DNA of 64,000 bases from Mycolicibacterium aubagnense (GTDB lineage: Bacteria; Actinomycetota; Actinomycetes; Mycobacteriales; Mycobacteriaceae), in assembly GCF_010730955.1 (NCBI RefSeq), contig NZ_AP022577.1, positions 1,674,001 through 1,738,000 of the forward strand, given 5' to 3'. The translations under genes were made by a program, and so were the position numbers. How positions within the stretch are numbered: the stretch's first letter is position 1; each line of letters begins with the position of its first letter. Below are positions 16,776 to 26,492 of the stretch, one piece after another. Under the pieces are notes generated by a model. It saw nothing but the letters and a program-made list of their open reading frames with translations, did not search any database and had not been told where the DNA came from.

Positions 16776-17534
16776 ATGTCGACGTGGTCAGTGGGACGGT
16801 ACGAGGCCGTCGCCGAATTCATCTCGCCCATCGCCGCAGAAGTCGTCTCCGCGGTGCCCCACGGACCCGGCACCGCCCTCGTCGACCTGGCCTGCGGTAC
16901 CGGCAATGCGGCGCTGCACGCGGCCGGTCTCGGCGCCCATGTCACCGGTGTCGACCTCACGCCCGAGCTGCTGGCCATCGCCGCCGCCCAGCCCGGCGGC
17001 GACACGGTCGAGTGGGTGGCCGCCGACGCGTCCGCCACCGGGCTACCCGATGCCGCCTTCGACACCGCGGTCTCGAACCAGGGCATCATCTTCGTCGAGC
17101 CGGTCGCCATGGTCGCCGAGCTGGCCCGGCTGCTCAAACCCGGTGGTGCCCTCGGATTCTCGACGTGGGTCCGGGCCGGGGACAATCCGTTCTTCACCCC
17201 GATCGTCGAGGTGCTGGGCCCGCCGGAACCGGCCCCCTACTCCCCCGATCAGTGGGGTGTGCCCGAGCTGGTGCACGCCCGGCTGGACGCCGACTTCGCC
17301 GATGTGGCCATTCACAGCGGCACACTCACCTGGCGTTTCGCATCGTTGGCGGACGGAGTGCGGTTCATCACCGACGAATCGCCGATGCACGTCTCGATGT
17401 TGGCCAACCTCGATGACGCGACCCGGCACCGGCTGGTCGCCGCCTTCACCGCCGCACTGGCCGCTCACGAATCATCCGACGGCGCCGTCGCTTTCGACGC
17501 ACCGTATGCGGTGATCACCGGACGCCGTCGCTGA
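16776..17534 (+). CDS. class I SAM-dependent methyltransferase
   Basis: A 252-residue methyltransferase of the UbiE/Methyltransf_11 type. Motif I is LVDLACGTGNAALHAAGLG, followed by the acidic strand-2 end VTGVDLTPELL, VAADASATGLPDAAFD (motif II) and LLKPGGALGFSTW (motif III). It starts at an ATG 32 bases from the divergent small membrane gene, so a shared promoter region is likely. The acceptor substrate is unknown. Confidence 0.82.
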   Translation: MSTWSVGRYEAVAEFISPIAAEVVSAVPHGPGTALVDLACGTGNAALHAAGLGAHVTGVDLTPELLAIAAAQPGGDTVEWVAADASATGLPDAAFDTAVSNQGIIFVEPVAMVAELARLLKPGGALGFSTWVRAGDNPFFTPIVEVLGPPEPAPYSPDQWGVPELVHARLDADFADVAIHSGTLTWRFASLADGVRFITDESPMHVSMLANLDDATRHRLVAAFTAALAAHESSDGAVAFDAPYAVITGRRR

Positions 17535-17536
17535 AT

Positions 17537-19012
17537 TCAGCTGGCCTGGTAAAGAATTCCCCGTCCGATCGCTTCCCGGATCTCGGGCAGCGCCGCCTCG
17601 GCGAGGGCGTCGGCGTCGACGCCGTGATGCGCGGCGAGCAGGCCGATGAGCGTGCCCAGCGGCACCTCACCGCGGCACCCGGCCAGCAGAGCGGTCAGCA
17701 CCTCGTCCACGCCGAGCACCGCGCCCGGGCCGCCGGGACGACGGACCGCGGCGCCGATCTGCTGCCAGCCATCCGGCCCGGGCAGCGAATGCTGTTCCAG
17801 CAGTACCGGCGCCGTCGACAGCCGGGCGGCCAGCAGGGCGGCGTCCGAGTTGTCGCGCAGGTAGGCCCGGCGGGCGAAGAACGCCGCCACCTCCGTCCCG
17901 GTGATGGGTTCGTCCGTGATCTCCTCGAGAATCTGCTCGGGCGCTTCACCGGGGCGCGGCACCCGCAGCGAGATCAGTCCCATGCCGATCCCGGTGATGC
18001 CTTCGGCGTCGAACCAGTCCAGCCAGTCCGCGCCCCGCTGTGCGAGCTCTTCGGCGGACTCCCCTGCGTCGGCCAGCCACAACGAGACATAGCTGACCGG
18101 GTCGGCCAGCTCCCGCTGCACCACCCAGGCGTGCAGCCCGGTGCCGGCCAGCCACTGCCGCACTCGGGTCCGCCAATCGTCGTCCCGGACAATCCAATTG
18201 GCCATGATCTGGGCGGTGCCGCCGGGCGTCAGGTAGTTGCCGACGTTCTCGATGATGGTGCGGCACAAGCCGTCTCCGGCCACGCCCGAATCGCGGTAGA
18301 TGTAGTCCTGGGCTCCCGCCCCCACCACGAACGGCGGGTTGGAGACGATGAGGTCGAACCGTTCCCCGGCCACCGGGTCGAACAGGCTGCCGGGCCGCAG
18401 ATCCCAGGACATCCCGTTGAGACCGGCGGTAGCCTGCGCCAGGGCCAGCGCCCGCGGATTGGTGTCGGTGCCCACGACGTCGGCGCAGTGGCCGGACAGG
18501 TGCAGCGCCTGGATGCCACAGCCGGTGCCCAGATCGAGCGCGCGCTGCACCGGCGTCCGAATCACCGCCCGCGCCAACGACATCGACGCGCCGCCGATTC
18601 CGAGCACATGCTCGTGCTCGACCGGCCCGCCGCGCAGGGCGGCGTCCTGGTCCGAGACGACGAAAAAATCGTGTTCCCCGTCACTGTGCGGGCGGATGTC
18701 GAGAGCCGCCCGGGCCGTATCGGTCACGTCCAGCACGCCGGCCGCGGCCAGCTCGGCCAGAGGGGTGGACGGGAACGCCGCCTGCACCTGGTCCACCGGT
18801 TCATCGGTACCGAGGAGGAAGAGCCGGATCAGCGTGGCCAGTCGGGTGTTGTCGGCGGTTCGGGTCGCGCGCAGCGCCGGCCACCACACGCCGCGGCCCA
18901 TCGCCGCGTTGGCGTCGTCGCCGAGCAGCTCGGCCACTCCGTCGGTGATGTATCCGGCCGAGCGCAGATCCGCGCCGAGGGCTTCCACCAACAGCGGGTC
19001 CAGGGCGGTCAA
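17537..19012 (-). CDS. methyltransferase with HemK-like NPPF motif
   Basis: A 491-residue protein. The centre holds a class I methyltransferase fold: ALDLGTGCGIQALHLSG (motif I), VVGTDTNPRALALAQAT, and FDLIVSNPPFVVGAG with the NPPF motif typical of enzymes that methylate amide or exocyclic nitrogens (PrmC, RsmC). The N-terminal 130 residues look like a winged-helix accessory domain and the C-terminal third is unassigned. The start is probably the TTG at 19012, which overlaps the stop of the SRAP gene, so the two may be coupled. The target (protein or RNA) cannot be told. Confidence 0.82.
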   Translation of the reverse strand: MTALDPLLVEALGADLRSAGYITDGVAELLGDDANAAMGRGVWWPALRATRTADNTRLATLIRLFLLGTDEPVDQVQAAFPSTPLAELAAAGVLDVTDTARAALDIRPHSDGEHDFFVVSDQDAALRGGPVEHEHVLGIGGASMSLARAVIRTPVQRALDLGTGCGIQALHLSGHCADVVGTDTNPRALALAQATAGLNGMSWDLRPGSLFDPVAGERFDLIVSNPPFVVGAGAQDYIYRDSGVAGDGLCRTIIENVGNYLTPGGTAQIMANWIVRDDDWRTRVRQWLAGTGLHAWVVQRELADPVSYVSLWLADAGESAEELAQRGADWLDWFDAEGITGIGMGLISLRVPRPGEAPEQILEEITDEPITGTEVAAFFARRAYLRDNSDAALLAARLSTAPVLLEQHSLPGPDGWQQIGAAVRRPGGPGAVLGVDEVLTALLAGCRGEVPLGTLIGLLAAHHGVDADALAEAALPEIREAIGRGILYQAS

Positions 19013-19839
19013 AACAGCGTCCCTTCCGGCTCGGGCTTGGCGGGCTCGATGAGTTCGGGGCCATTGTTGCGAATGCTGTTGACCAACGTGGACACCTCAC
19101 GGGTGACGATGCGGTCCAGGTCGCCGTGACCGCGCAGCAGCCCCTCGTCGATGGGTGCATCGGGATCGAGCCAACGGTCCCAGTCGCCGGCGCTGATGGT
19201 CAGCGGCATGCGGTCATGAATCTCGGCCAGCGGCCCGACCGACTCGGTCGTGATGATGGTGCAGCTGACCAGCGGCGCGTCCTCTCTCGAGGCGCCTGTC
19301 ACCTCTCCCGTCGCTCCGCTCGCCCCTCTCGGCCGCCACGTCGACCACAAGCCCCCCATGAAGAGCAGATCGTCGTCGGCGGCATGCATGTAGAACGGCG
19401 TCTTGGTGGCCTTTTTACCCTCGGCCGCCGGGTTGGGCCGCCACTCGTACCAGCCGTCCATCGGGATGAGGCAGCGCTTCGATTTCGCCGAGCCGCGGAA
19501 CGCCGGCGACGTGGTGAGTGTCTCGGCGCGCGCGTTGATCAGTAGCGGTCCCTTGGTGTCGGGCGAGCCGTCGGCCGTGGTCTTGACCCATGGCGGGATC
19601 AGGCCCCAGCGCATCGACCGGACCCGGCGGGTGGCCTCGTCGTCGGGCTCGGAATGCCGCCGCACCACGGTGCTGATGGTCGTGGTGGGCGCGACGTTGT
19701 AGTTCGCTGCCGGCGGCCCCGACCCCTGGTCACCGCTGTCTTTCTCGCGTCGGGCGGTGCTCTCGGCCGTTTCATCCAAGGCCTGGATTTTCTCGGCCAG
19801 CAGCGCCGGGTCGGTGGTGACTGCAAATCGCCCGCACAT
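19009..19839 (-). CDS. SRAP/HMCES-YedK abasic-site processing protein (Rv3226c-like)
   Basis: A 276-residue SRAP domain protein, expected to crosslink to and shield abasic sites in single-stranded DNA. Catalytic features are Cys2 (MCGRFAVT, thiazolidine-forming after Met removal), NYNVAPTTT near residue 46, DGWYEWRP with the active-site glutamate, and IHDRMP with the histidine. A low-complexity insertion ([16 protein letters not shown]) interrupts the loop after LWSTWRP, in a C/T-rich DNA patch at about 19285-19330. It may be coupled to the downstream methyltransferase. Confidence 0.92.
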   Translation of the reverse strand: MCGRFAVTTDPALLAEKIQALDETAESTARREKDSGDQGSGPPAANYNVAPTTTISTVVRRHSEPDDEATRRVRSMRWGLIPPWVKTTADGSPDTKGPLLINARAETLTTSPAFRGSAKSKRCLIPMDGWYEWRPNPAAEGKKATKTPFYMHAADDDLLFMGGLWSTWRPRGASGATGEVTGASREDAPLVSCTIITTESVGPLAEIHDRMPLTISAGDWDRWLDPDAPIDEGLLRGHGDLDRIVTREVSTLVNSIRNNGPELIEPAKPEPEGTLF

Positions 19840-19857
19840 ACCAGGCAGGATAGGGGC

Positions 19858-21156
19858 ATGGAAACCTGGCCCGCACCGTCGGTGACCGGTCCGGTGCAGG
19901 CCACTGTCACCGTGCCGGGATCGAAGTCGCAGACCAACCGGGCGCTGATCCTGGCGGCCCTGGCCACAACATCAGGCACCGGCCAGGGCACCTCGACCAT
20001 CAGCGGCGCGCTGCGCAGCCGCGACACCAACCTGATGATCGGCGCGCTGCAGGCGCTGGGCGTGACGATCGACGGCCCCGGCGGTGAGGCTGGCACCGAG
20101 CTGACCGTCGGCGGCGCCATCGCCCCCGCCGGGGACGTGCGCATCGACTGCGGACTGGCCGGCACCGTGCTCCGGTTCGTCCCGCCGGTGGCCGCCATCG
20201 GTCGTCGTGTCGTCACCTTTGATGGTGACGAGCAGGCCAAGACCCGCCCCATCACCCCACTGCTGGACGCGATGCGCGGCCTCGGCGTGGACATCGACGG
20301 CGACGGGCTGCCGTTCACGGTGTCCGGAACCGGATCGGTGGCCGGCGGCGAGGTGCGGATCGACGCGTCGTCGTCGTCGCAGTTCGTGTCCGGACTGTTG
20401 TTGTCCGGAGCCACTTTTCGCTCGGGCCTGACGGTCATCCACACCGGTGAGACGGTGCCGTCCCAGCCGCACATCGAAATGACCATCACCATGCTGCGCG
20501 AGGCGGGTGTCCAGGTCGACGACAGCCGGCCGAACCGCTGGCACGTGTCGGCGGGCCCGATCGCGGCGCGGCACTGGGCCATCGAACCCGACCTGTCCAA
20601 CTCGGTGCCGTTCCTGGCCGCCGCCGCGGTGACCGGCGGCACGGTGCGACTGGCCCACTGGCCTGAGCAGAGCGTGCAGCCCTCGGGCGACATCCTGGAG
20701 CTGCTGAGCAAGCTCAATACCGATGTCCAGGTGGTTGATTCGCACCTGGAGGTCCGGGGCGCCCAGAGCTACCCGGGCTTCGAGGCCAACCTGAAAGCCG
20801 TCGGCGAGTTGGCACCGTCGATGGCCGCGCTGGCCGCGCTGGCCAGCCCGGGCGCGGTGTCGACGCTCTCCGGGATCGCGCATCTGCGTGGACACGAGAC
20901 CGACCGGCTGGCCGCGCTGACCAACGAGATCAACGGGCTGGGCGGCCAGTGCCGAGAGACCGACGACGGTCTGGTGATCACCGCAGTGCCGCTGCACGAA
21001 GGCATTTGGCGCTCCTACGCCGACCACCGCATGGCCACCGCCGGCGCGATCATCGGGCTGCGGGTGCCCGGGGTGCAGGTGGAGGACATCGGCACCACGG
21101 CCAAGACACTGCCCGACTTCCCGGGTATGTGGGCAGACCTGCTGGCCGGGAAATAG
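19858..21156 (+). CDS. aroA: 3-phosphoshikimate 1-carboxyvinyltransferase (EPSP synthase)
   Basis: A 432-residue EPSP synthase for the sixth shikimate-pathway step, joining PEP and shikimate 3-phosphate. The PEP/shikimate site motif [16 protein letters not shown] is near the N-terminus, [16 protein letters not shown] follows, and [20 protein letters not shown] holds the C-terminal conserved DHR. The ATG at 19858 is divergent from the SRAP gene, 18 bases away. rsgA follows after one base. Confidence 0.95.
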   Translation: METWPAPSVTGPVQATVTVPGSKSQTNRALILAALATTSGTGQGTSTISGALRSRDTNLMIGALQALGVTIDGPGGEAGTELTVGGAIAPAGDVRIDCGLAGTVLRFVPPVAAIGRRVVTFDGDEQAKTRPITPLLDAMRGLGVDIDGDGLPFTVSGTGSVAGGEVRIDASSSSQFVSGLLLSGATFRSGLTVIHTGETVPSQPHIEMTITMLREAGVQVDDSRPNRWHVSAGPIAARHWAIEPDLSNSVPFLAAAAVTGGTVRLAHWPEQSVQPSGDILELLSKLNTDVQVVDSHLEVRGAQSYPGFEANLKAVGELAPSMAALAALASPGAVSTLSGIAHLRGHETDRLAALTNEINGLGGQCRETDDGLVITAVPLHEGIWRSYADHRMATAGAIIGLRVPGVQVEDIGTTAKTLPDFPGMWADLLAGK

Positions 21157-21157
21157 C

Positions 21158-22138
21158 TTGCGGGAGTACGACGAATCAGATGTCCGGGTGCGCTCGGGCA
21201 AAGGTTCACGTCCCCGCACCAAGAACCGGCCGACCCACGCCGACGCCCGCGAGGCCATGGTGGTCACCGTCGATCGCGGCCGCTGGGGTTGCGCGCTCGA
21301 CGGTAATCCCGACCACATCGTCACCGCGATGCGGGCCCGCGAACTGGGCCGCACCCCCATCGTGGTCGGCGACTCGGTGGGCATCGTCGGCGACCTGTCG
21401 GGAAAACCCGACACCCTGGCCCGCATCGTGCGCCGCGACGAACGCCGAACCGTGTTGCGTCGCACCGCCGACGACACTGACCCCACCGAACGGGTGGTGG
21501 TCGCCAATGCCGACCAGTTGTTGATGGTGGTCGCCCTGGCCGACCCGCCGCCGCGGACCGGGCTGGTGCAGCGCGCCCTGATCGCCGCGTACACCGGCGG
21601 GCTGCGGCCGATCCTGTGTCTGACGAAGAACGATCTGGCGCCGGCCGAACCGTTCGCCGCTGAATTCGCCGAACTCGACCTGACGGTCCTCACCGCCGGG
21701 CGCGACGACCCCCTCGACGTGGTGGCACCGCTGTTGTCCGGTCAGGTCACGGTGCTGCTCGGGCACTCCGGGGTGGGCAAGTCCACGCTGGTGAACCGCC
21801 TTGTGCCGCAAGCAGATCGGGCCATCGGCGAGGTGTCGGGCGTGGGCAAGGGCAAGCACACGTCGACCCAGTCGGTGGCCCTGCCGCTGGCGGGGTCCGG
21901 CTGGGTCGTCGACACCCCCGGCATCCGGTCCTTCGGCCTGGCGCACATCAAGCCCGACGATGTGTTGCTGGCGTTCTCCGACCTCGCCGAGGCCATCGAG
22001 GACTGTCCCCGCGGCTGCGGGCACATGGGCCCGCCGGCCGACCCGGAGTGCGCGCTGGACACGCTCACCGGCCCGGCCGTGGACCGTGTGGCCGCCGCCC
22101 GGCGCCTGCTCGCCGTGCTCAACGAGCCGACGTACTAG
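21158..22138 (+). CDS. rsgA: ribosome small subunit-dependent GTPase RsgA
   Basis: A 326-residue circularly permuted GTPase for 30S maturation. An N-terminal OB fold (residues 35-110) precedes G4 (CLTKNDL), then the P-loop GHSGVGKSTLVNRL, G3 (DTPG) and a C-terminal zinc motif CPRGCGHMGPPADPEC. The only well-placed start is a TTG at 21158 right after the aroA stop; the N-terminal EYDESDVRVRSGKGSRPRTK matches Rv3228. It is in an operon with aroA. Confidence 0.92.
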   Translation: MREYDESDVRVRSGKGSRPRTKNRPTHADAREAMVVTVDRGRWGCALDGNPDHIVTAMRARELGRTPIVVGDSVGIVGDLSGKPDTLARIVRRDERRTVLRRTADDTDPTERVVVANADQLLMVVALADPPPRTGLVQRALIAAYTGGLRPILCLTKNDLAPAEPFAAEFAELDLTVLTAGRDDPLDVVAPLLSGQVTVLLGHSGVGKSTLVNRLVPQADRAIGEVSGVGKGKHTSTQSVALPLAGSGWVVDTPGIRSFGLAHIKPDDVLLAFSDLAEAIEDCPRGCGHMGPPADPECALDTLTGPAVDRVAAARRLLAVLNEPTY

Positions 22139-22219
22139 TGCATTTTCCTTTGTGAAGTTTCTTTACAGTTGGCTTTCTTTCACGACTTCATCGACGGACC
22201 GCGCCTAGCATCAACCACT

Positions 22220-22453
22220 ATGAATTCACGAACGGTCCGTCGCCTGAGCGCGACGTTGGGCATGAGTGCATTGATCGCGTCGAGTGCACTGCTGGCCAGT
22301 TGCAGTAACGGTGGTCAATCACCGACCCCCACTCCAACCACAACCACAACCACAACGACGACTTCGGTGTCGCCAACCGAGAACAACATCAATCCGGGCG
22401 GACCAGGGACTTTCACCCCCGCCCCGCCCGAGCATCGCGGTAACGTCGGCTGA
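22220..22453 (+). CDS. small threonine-rich lipoprotein
   Basis: A 77-residue protein with a signal peptide and lipobox ALLASCSNGG, so the mature protein starts at about Cys32 and would be lipid-anchored outside the membrane. The mature part is a low-complexity Thr/Pro tract (TPTPTTTTTTTTTTSVSPT) and a GGPGTFTPAPPEHRG end, with no folded domain. The threonine run comes from a CAACCA-type repeat at about 22335-22365. The ATG at 22220 was chosen because it starts the signal peptide. Function unknown. Confidence 0.72.
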   Translation: MNSRTVRRLSATLGMSALIASSALLASCSNGGQSPTPTPTTTTTTTTTSVSPTENNINPGGPGTFTPAPPEHRGNVG

Positions 22454-22465
22454 AACCTGCAGACG

Positions 22466-22503
22466 CAGAACTGCCCCTTTCCCGAAGAAAAGGGGCAGTT
22501 CTG
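22466..22503. terminator. hairpin between the lipoprotein gene and desA3
   Basis: CAGAACTGCCCCTTT at 22466-22480 pairs perfectly with AAAGGGGCAGTTCTG at 22489-22503 around an 8-base loop. It lies between convergent genes and can serve both strands, although no strong T tract follows. Confidence 0.75.
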
Positions 22504-22525
22504 TGTCTCCTGGCGGGATACCCCG

Positions 22526-23785
22526 CTAGACGGCGGCCGCGCGCTTGGCCTGGCGCCGGCGCCGCACGGCGGCGACGGCCGTCTTGAGCCCGCGCTTGTT
22601 GCCGGTCGACGGATCGACGGCGCCGAAGCTCTCGTCGAGCTCGACGAACATCCGCTCGCTCCGGGTTTCCGGCGCGTCGTCGGCGGTGTCGGTCAGGAAC
22701 CTGTCCGGCAACGACAGCTTGGCGATGGTGCGCCAGGTTTTGGCGTACTGCACCAGGAATGGCCCGGTCGTGTACGGCAGGTCGTACTTCTCGCACAGGG
22801 CCCGCACCCGGATCGAGATCTCGGCGTACCGGTTGCTCGGCAGATCCGGGAACAGGTGATGCTCGATCTGGTGGCTCAGGTTGCCGCTCATGAAGCGCAG
22901 CACCGGACCCGAGTTGAAGTTCGCACTGCCCAGCATCTGCCGCAGGTACCACTGGCCGCGCGACTCACCCACCATGTCGGTTTTGGTGAATTTGTCTGCA
23001 CCGTCCGGGAAATGACCGCAGAAGATGACCGCGTTCGACCACACGTTGCGGATGACGTTCGCCACCGCATTGGCCTTGAGCGTCGAGGAGAACGTGGCAC
23101 CCGGCGACAACGACGTGATCGCGGGGTACGCGAGGTAGTCCTTGGTCAGCTGTTGCCCGGCCTTGACGCCGAACTCCCGCACCCGGACCATCGTGGCCTT
23201 GCGGTCATCGCGGCCCTTGAAGATCTTGCCGAGCTCCAGGTGCTGCAGGCCGACGCCCCACTCGAAACCGATCGCCAGAAGCGTGTTGAAGAGCAGATTG
23301 CCGTAGAGATTGAACGGCCTCCACCGCGTGTCGCGGGTGACCCGGATGACGCCGTAGCCCACGTCGTCGTCCATGCCCAGGATGTTGGTGTACTTGTGAT
23401 GCATGAAGTTGTGCGTGAACCGCCAGTGCTTGGACGCGCCGCTCATATCCCACTCCCACGTCGAGGAGTGAATCTCGGGATCGTTCATCCAATCCCACTG
23501 GCCGTGCATGACGTTGTGGCCGATCTCCATGTTCTCGATGATCTTGGCCACGCCCAGGGTGCTCGCCCCGGCCCACCAGAACGACCGCTTGGAGCTGCGC
23601 AACAGCAGCAGGCGGCCGGCTACCTCAAGAGCACGCTGTGCCGCGATGGTGCGGCGGATGTACCGCGCGTCGCGGACGCCGCGGGATTCTTCGATGTCCT
23701 GCCGGATCGCGTCCAGCTCGATTCCCAGAGCCTCGATATCGGCTTCGGTCAAGTGCACGAATTCCGGTACGTCGGTGACAGCCAT
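22526..23785 (-). CDS. desA3: membrane acyl-CoA desaturase DesA3
   Basis: A 419-residue integral membrane di-iron fatty acyl desaturase, orthologous to Rv3229c, which makes oleate from stearoyl-CoA. The three histidine clusters are HNVMHGQW, HNFMHHKYTN and HQIEHH. The ATG at 23785 has GGAGGTCGAT upstream. The basic C-terminal tail (RRRRQAKRAA) recalls the degradation tag described for DesA3. A perfect palindrome at 23818-23841 sits in its promoter, and the electron-donor reductase gene is immediately upstream. Confidence 0.95.
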   Translation of the reverse strand: MAVTDVPEFVHLTEADIEALGIELDAIRQDIEESRGVRDARYIRRTIAAQRALEVAGRLLLLRSSKRSFWWAGASTLGVAKIIENMEIGHNVMHGQWDWMNDPEIHSSTWEWDMSGASKHWRFTHNFMHHKYTNILGMDDDVGYGVIRVTRDTRWRPFNLYGNLLFNTLLAIGFEWGVGLQHLELGKIFKGRDDRKATMVRVREFGVKAGQQLTKDYLAYPAITSLSPGATFSSTLKANAVANVIRNVWSNAVIFCGHFPDGADKFTKTDMVGESRGQWYLRQMLGSANFNSGPVLRFMSGNLSHQIEHHLFPDLPSNRYAEISIRVRALCEKYDLPYTTGPFLVQYAKTWRTIAKLSLPDRFLTDTADDAPETRSERMFVELDESFGAVDPSTGNKRGLKTAVAAVRRRRQAKRAAAV

Positions 23786-23817
23786 TTATCGACCTCCTTC
23801 CTACTACCTACGCTAAC

Positions 23818-23841
23818 GTAACCTACGGGACAGTAGGTTAC
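23818..23841. promoter_or_regulatory. palindromic operator before desA3
   Basis: GTAACCTAC, a 6-base spacer, then GTAGGTTAC: a perfect 9-base inverted repeat, the type bound by TetR-family lipid regulators. It lies 33 bases upstream of the desA3 start. The half-site GTAACCTAC recurs before the reductase gene at 25090-25098. Confidence 0.65.
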
Positions 23842-23880
23842 CAGGCAGCAAATTCTGAATTTCCCAGATTTGCAGTTGAG

Positions 23881-25023
23881 TTAAATATCCAGCACACAGT
23901 CGCCGGCCGCAGCCGAAATGCAGGTCTGCACCCGAGTACCCGGCTCCCGTTCCTCTCCGGTACGCAGGTCCCGCGCGTGACCGTCCAGCAAACTCACCAC
24001 GCACGACTGACAGATGCCCATACGGCAGCCGAACGGCATCCGCACGCCGGCCTGCTCGCCGGCTTCCATCAGAGACATCGCCGCATCAGCGGTGACGGTC
24101 TTGCCGCTGCGCTCGAACGTCACCGAACCACCGGTCCCGGTCACCGCGGCCCGCGACGCCGCGAAGCGCTCCAGGTGCAACCGCACCCCGAGCCCCGCCG
24201 CCTCGTACTCGCGTTCCGCGTCGTGCAGCATGGCCTCCGGCCCACATGCCCACGCCTCCCGGGTGCGCCAGTCGGCGACCTCGTCGTCCAGCTTGGACAA
24301 GTCCAAGCGTCCTTCGGTGCGCGTGGCCCGAACCCTCAGCTGGTAGCTCGGGTGTTCCTTGGCCAGCTGCGCCAATTCATCGGCGAAGATGACGTCGGAT
24401 TCGGTCGGAGCCGAGTGCAGGTGGACGATGTCGGTGATCTGGTCCCGGCGCGCCAGGGTACGCAGCATGGACATCACCGGGGTGATGCCCGAGCCCGCGG
24501 TCAGGAACAGCACCTTGCCCGGTGCGGGGTCCGGCATGACGAACTCGCCCTGCGGTGCGGCCAGTCGCACAATGGTTCCGGGCGCCACGCCGCCGACCAG
24601 GTGAGTGGACAGGAACCCCTCGGGCATCGCCTTCACGGTGATGGTGATGGTGTGGTCGCCCTTGGATTCCACCGGGCTCGAGGTCAGCGAGTACGAACGC
24701 CACCGCCACCGGCCGTCGACCAGCAGGCCGATGCCGATGTACTGGCCCGGGCGGTAATCGAACGAGAAGCCCCAGCCCGGCTTGATCACCAGGGTCGCCG
24801 AATCCTCGGTTTCCCGGCGAACCTCGACCACCTTGCCGCGCAACTCCCGCGCCGACCACAGCGGATTGACCAGCTTGAGGTAATCATCCGGCAACAGCGG
24901 CGTCGTGATCCGCGCAACGATGGTTCGCAACGCGTGCCAGCCCGGCCGTTCCTTGGCGCCGGCAACCGTGGGCCGCACCGTGTTCACGACATTGGCCGAG
25001 ATTTTGATTTCGTTCTTGGCCAC
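23881..25023 (-). CDS. NADPH oxidoreductase with C-terminal 2Fe-2S domain, electron donor of DesA3 (Rv3230c-like)
   Basis: A 380-residue ferredoxin-NADP reductase fused to a plant-type ferredoxin. FAD binding is seen in RPGQYIGIG and [14 protein letters not shown] binding in [16 protein letters not shown], and the iron-sulfur ligands in [15 protein letters not shown] plus CISAAAGDC. Rv3230c transfers electrons to DesA3, and the gene order is the same here. Two GTG codons are candidates; I chose the one at 25023 because GGGAG lies five bases before it, while the GTG at 25029 overlaps that site. Confidence 0.93.
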   Translation of the reverse strand: MAKNEIKISANVVNTVRPTVAGAKERPGWHALRTIVARITTPLLPDDYLKLVNPLWSARELRGKVVEVRRETEDSATLVIKPGWGFSFDYRPGQYIGIGLLVDGRWRWRSYSLTSSPVESKGDHTITITVKAMPEGFLSTHLVGGVAPGTIVRLAAPQGEFVMPDPAPGKVLFLTAGSGITPVMSMLRTLARRDQITDIVHLHSAPTESDVIFADELAQLAKEHPSYQLRVRATRTEGRLDLSKLDDEVADWRTREAWACGPEAMLHDAEREYEAAGLGVRLHLERFAASRAAVTGTGGSVTFERSGKTVTADAAMSLMEAGEQAGVRMPFGCRMGICQSCVVSLLDGHARDLRTGEEREPGTRVQTCISAAAGDCVLDI

Positions 25024-25075
25024 GTCCACTCCCGCTCAGGTGGTCTCCACTGATCGCGTTCCGACCAGCTCGTCC

Positions 25076-25099
25076 TAACCTACGGTACCGTAACCTACG
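25076..25099. promoter_or_regulatory. repeated TAACCTACG operator before the reductase gene
   Basis: TAACCTACG occurs at 25076-25084 and again at 25091-25099, around the perfect palindrome TACGGTACCGTA (25081-25092). The same half-site builds the desA3 palindrome at 23818-23841, which suggests one repressor controls both genes. Confidence 0.5.
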
Positions 25100-25133
25100 C
25101 GCAGGTAGCTACCCCACCGGCTACGCCCGAGGG

Positions 25134-25652
25134 CTACAGCAGCTCCAGCAGAAACGGTAACTCCTGAGCGGCGTACCACGCCAGATCATGATCCTGGGCA
25201 TCTCCGACCGTGAGCTCGGCGTCCTCGTCGCCCAGATCGGCGGCGTCGACCGCAGTCACCGCAGCAAGCACCGCCGGCTCGGCCGCCGAATTGTCGACGT
25301 ACGCCGCGATCACGTCGGCCAGCGCCACCGGTCCGGCCAGCCGCACCACCGCGTCGTCCAGATCGGGGCGGACCGTCACGCCGTCGGCCTCGACCACCAG
25401 CACCGCGCGCCGCGGCGGCAACCTCGATTCCTCGCCGGTCTGCTCACCGACGCCCTCGCCCGCCAGCAGCCGCAGCGAGGCCAGTGCCGCCTCCTGCAGC
25501 GCGATCTCGCCGAGCTCGTCCTCGTCGCCGTGCGCGTACGCCTCACGAAGAGTCGGCGTCACCGCGAATGCGGTACCGCTGCGGGCCGGCATCGCCCCGT
25601 CGGCCACCAGTTGCGTGAGCATGGCCAGGGTCGCCGGAATGTAGACGCGCAC
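25134..25652 (-). CDS. conserved actinobacterial protein Rv3231c-like
   Basis: A 172-residue acidic cytoplasmic protein starting at a GTG (MRVYIPATLAMLTQLV). It matches Rv3231c in size and place. There is no signal peptide, membrane helix or catalytic motif I recognise. It lies 9 bases after the PPK2 gene and is probably co-transcribed with it. Function unknown. Confidence 0.78.
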   Translation of the reverse strand: MRVYIPATLAMLTQLVADGAMPARSGTAFAVTPTLREAYAHGDEDELGEIALQEAALASLRLLAGEGVGEQTGEESRLPPRRAVLVVEADGVTVRPDLDDAVVRLAGPVALADVIAAYVDNSAAEPAVLAAVTAVDAADLGDEDAELTVGDAQDHDLAWYAAQELPFLLELL

Positions 25653-25661
25653 CAGGGCACT

Positions 25662-26492
25662 CTAAAGGGATCTCTCGGGATCGCCCATCAGCTCCGCCAC
25701 GTGATCTGGCACATAGGTGCTGAGCTCGCGCGACGGCCGCACGTAAGTCCCACTCACCACCGGACGCTCGGGTAGCTCCACCTTCGAATGCTCGACCGCC
25801 TCGTACGGGATCGTCGACAGCAGGTGCGAGATCATGTTCAGCCGTGCGTGCTTCTTGATGTCGGATTCGACGACGAACCAGGGGCTCTGCGGGGTATCGC
25901 AGTGGACCATCATCTGGTCCTTGGCCCGCGAGTAGTCCTCCCAGCGGAACACCGACTCCAGGTCCATCGGCGACAGCTTCCATTGCCGGACCGGGTCGTT
26001 CAGGCGGGACCGGAACCGCTTCAGCTGTTCCGCGTCGGACACCGAGAACCAGTACTTGCGCAGCATGATGCCGTCGTCGATCAGCATCTGCTCGAAGATC
26101 GGGGTCTGCCGCAGGAACAGCTCGTGTTCCTGCGGCGTGCAGAATCCCATCACCGTCTCCACGCCGGCCCGGTTGTACCAGGACCGATCGAACAGCACGA
26201 TCTCGCCTTTGGCCGGCAGGTGCGCGATGTAGCGCTGGTAGTACCACTCGCCCCGCTCCCGGTCACTCGGCGCGGGCAGCGCCGCGACCCGTGCGATGCG
26301 CGGACTCAGGTATTCGGAGACGCGCTTGATGGTGCCGCCCTTGCCCGCGGCGTCGCGGCCCTCGAACACGATCACGATGCGTGCGCCGGTGGCACGAACC
26401 CACTCCTGCAGTTTCACCAGCTCGGTCTGCAGCCGGAAAATCTCGGCCGCGTACACGTCGTTCGGGATCTTGCGGGCCTTCTTGGACACCAT
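25662..26492 (-). CDS. ppk2: polyphosphate kinase 2
   Basis: A 276-residue PPK2 family enzyme that uses polyphosphate to phosphorylate nucleoside diphosphates (or the reverse). The Walker A motif is FEGRDAAGKGGTIKR, the Walker B/lid region FDRSWYNRAGVE, and the family block SPMDLESVFRWEDYSRAKDQM is complete. The start overlaps the last base of the upstream acyltransferase stop, so translation is coupled. The order acyltransferase-PPK2-Rv3231c is as in M. tuberculosis. Confidence 0.94.
   Translation of the reverse strand: MVSKKARKIPNDVYAAEIFRLQTELVKLQEWVRATGARIVIVFEGRDAAGKGGTIKRVSEYLSPRIARVAALPAPSDRERGEWYYQRYIAHLPAKGEIVLFDRSWYNRAGVETVMGFCTPQEHELFLRQTPIFEQMLIDDGIMLRKYWFSVSDAEQLKRFRSRLNDPVRQWKLSPMDLESVFRWEDYSRAKDQMMVHCDTPQSPWFVVESDIKKHARLNMISHLLSTIPYEAVEHSKVELPERPVVSGTYVRPSRELSTYVPDHVAELMGDPERSL

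Noticed and set aside
22335..22365. CRISPR-like or variable repeat at the ACC/ACA tract
   Set aside because: It is a simple codon repeat encoding a threonine run inside the lipoprotein, without spacers.
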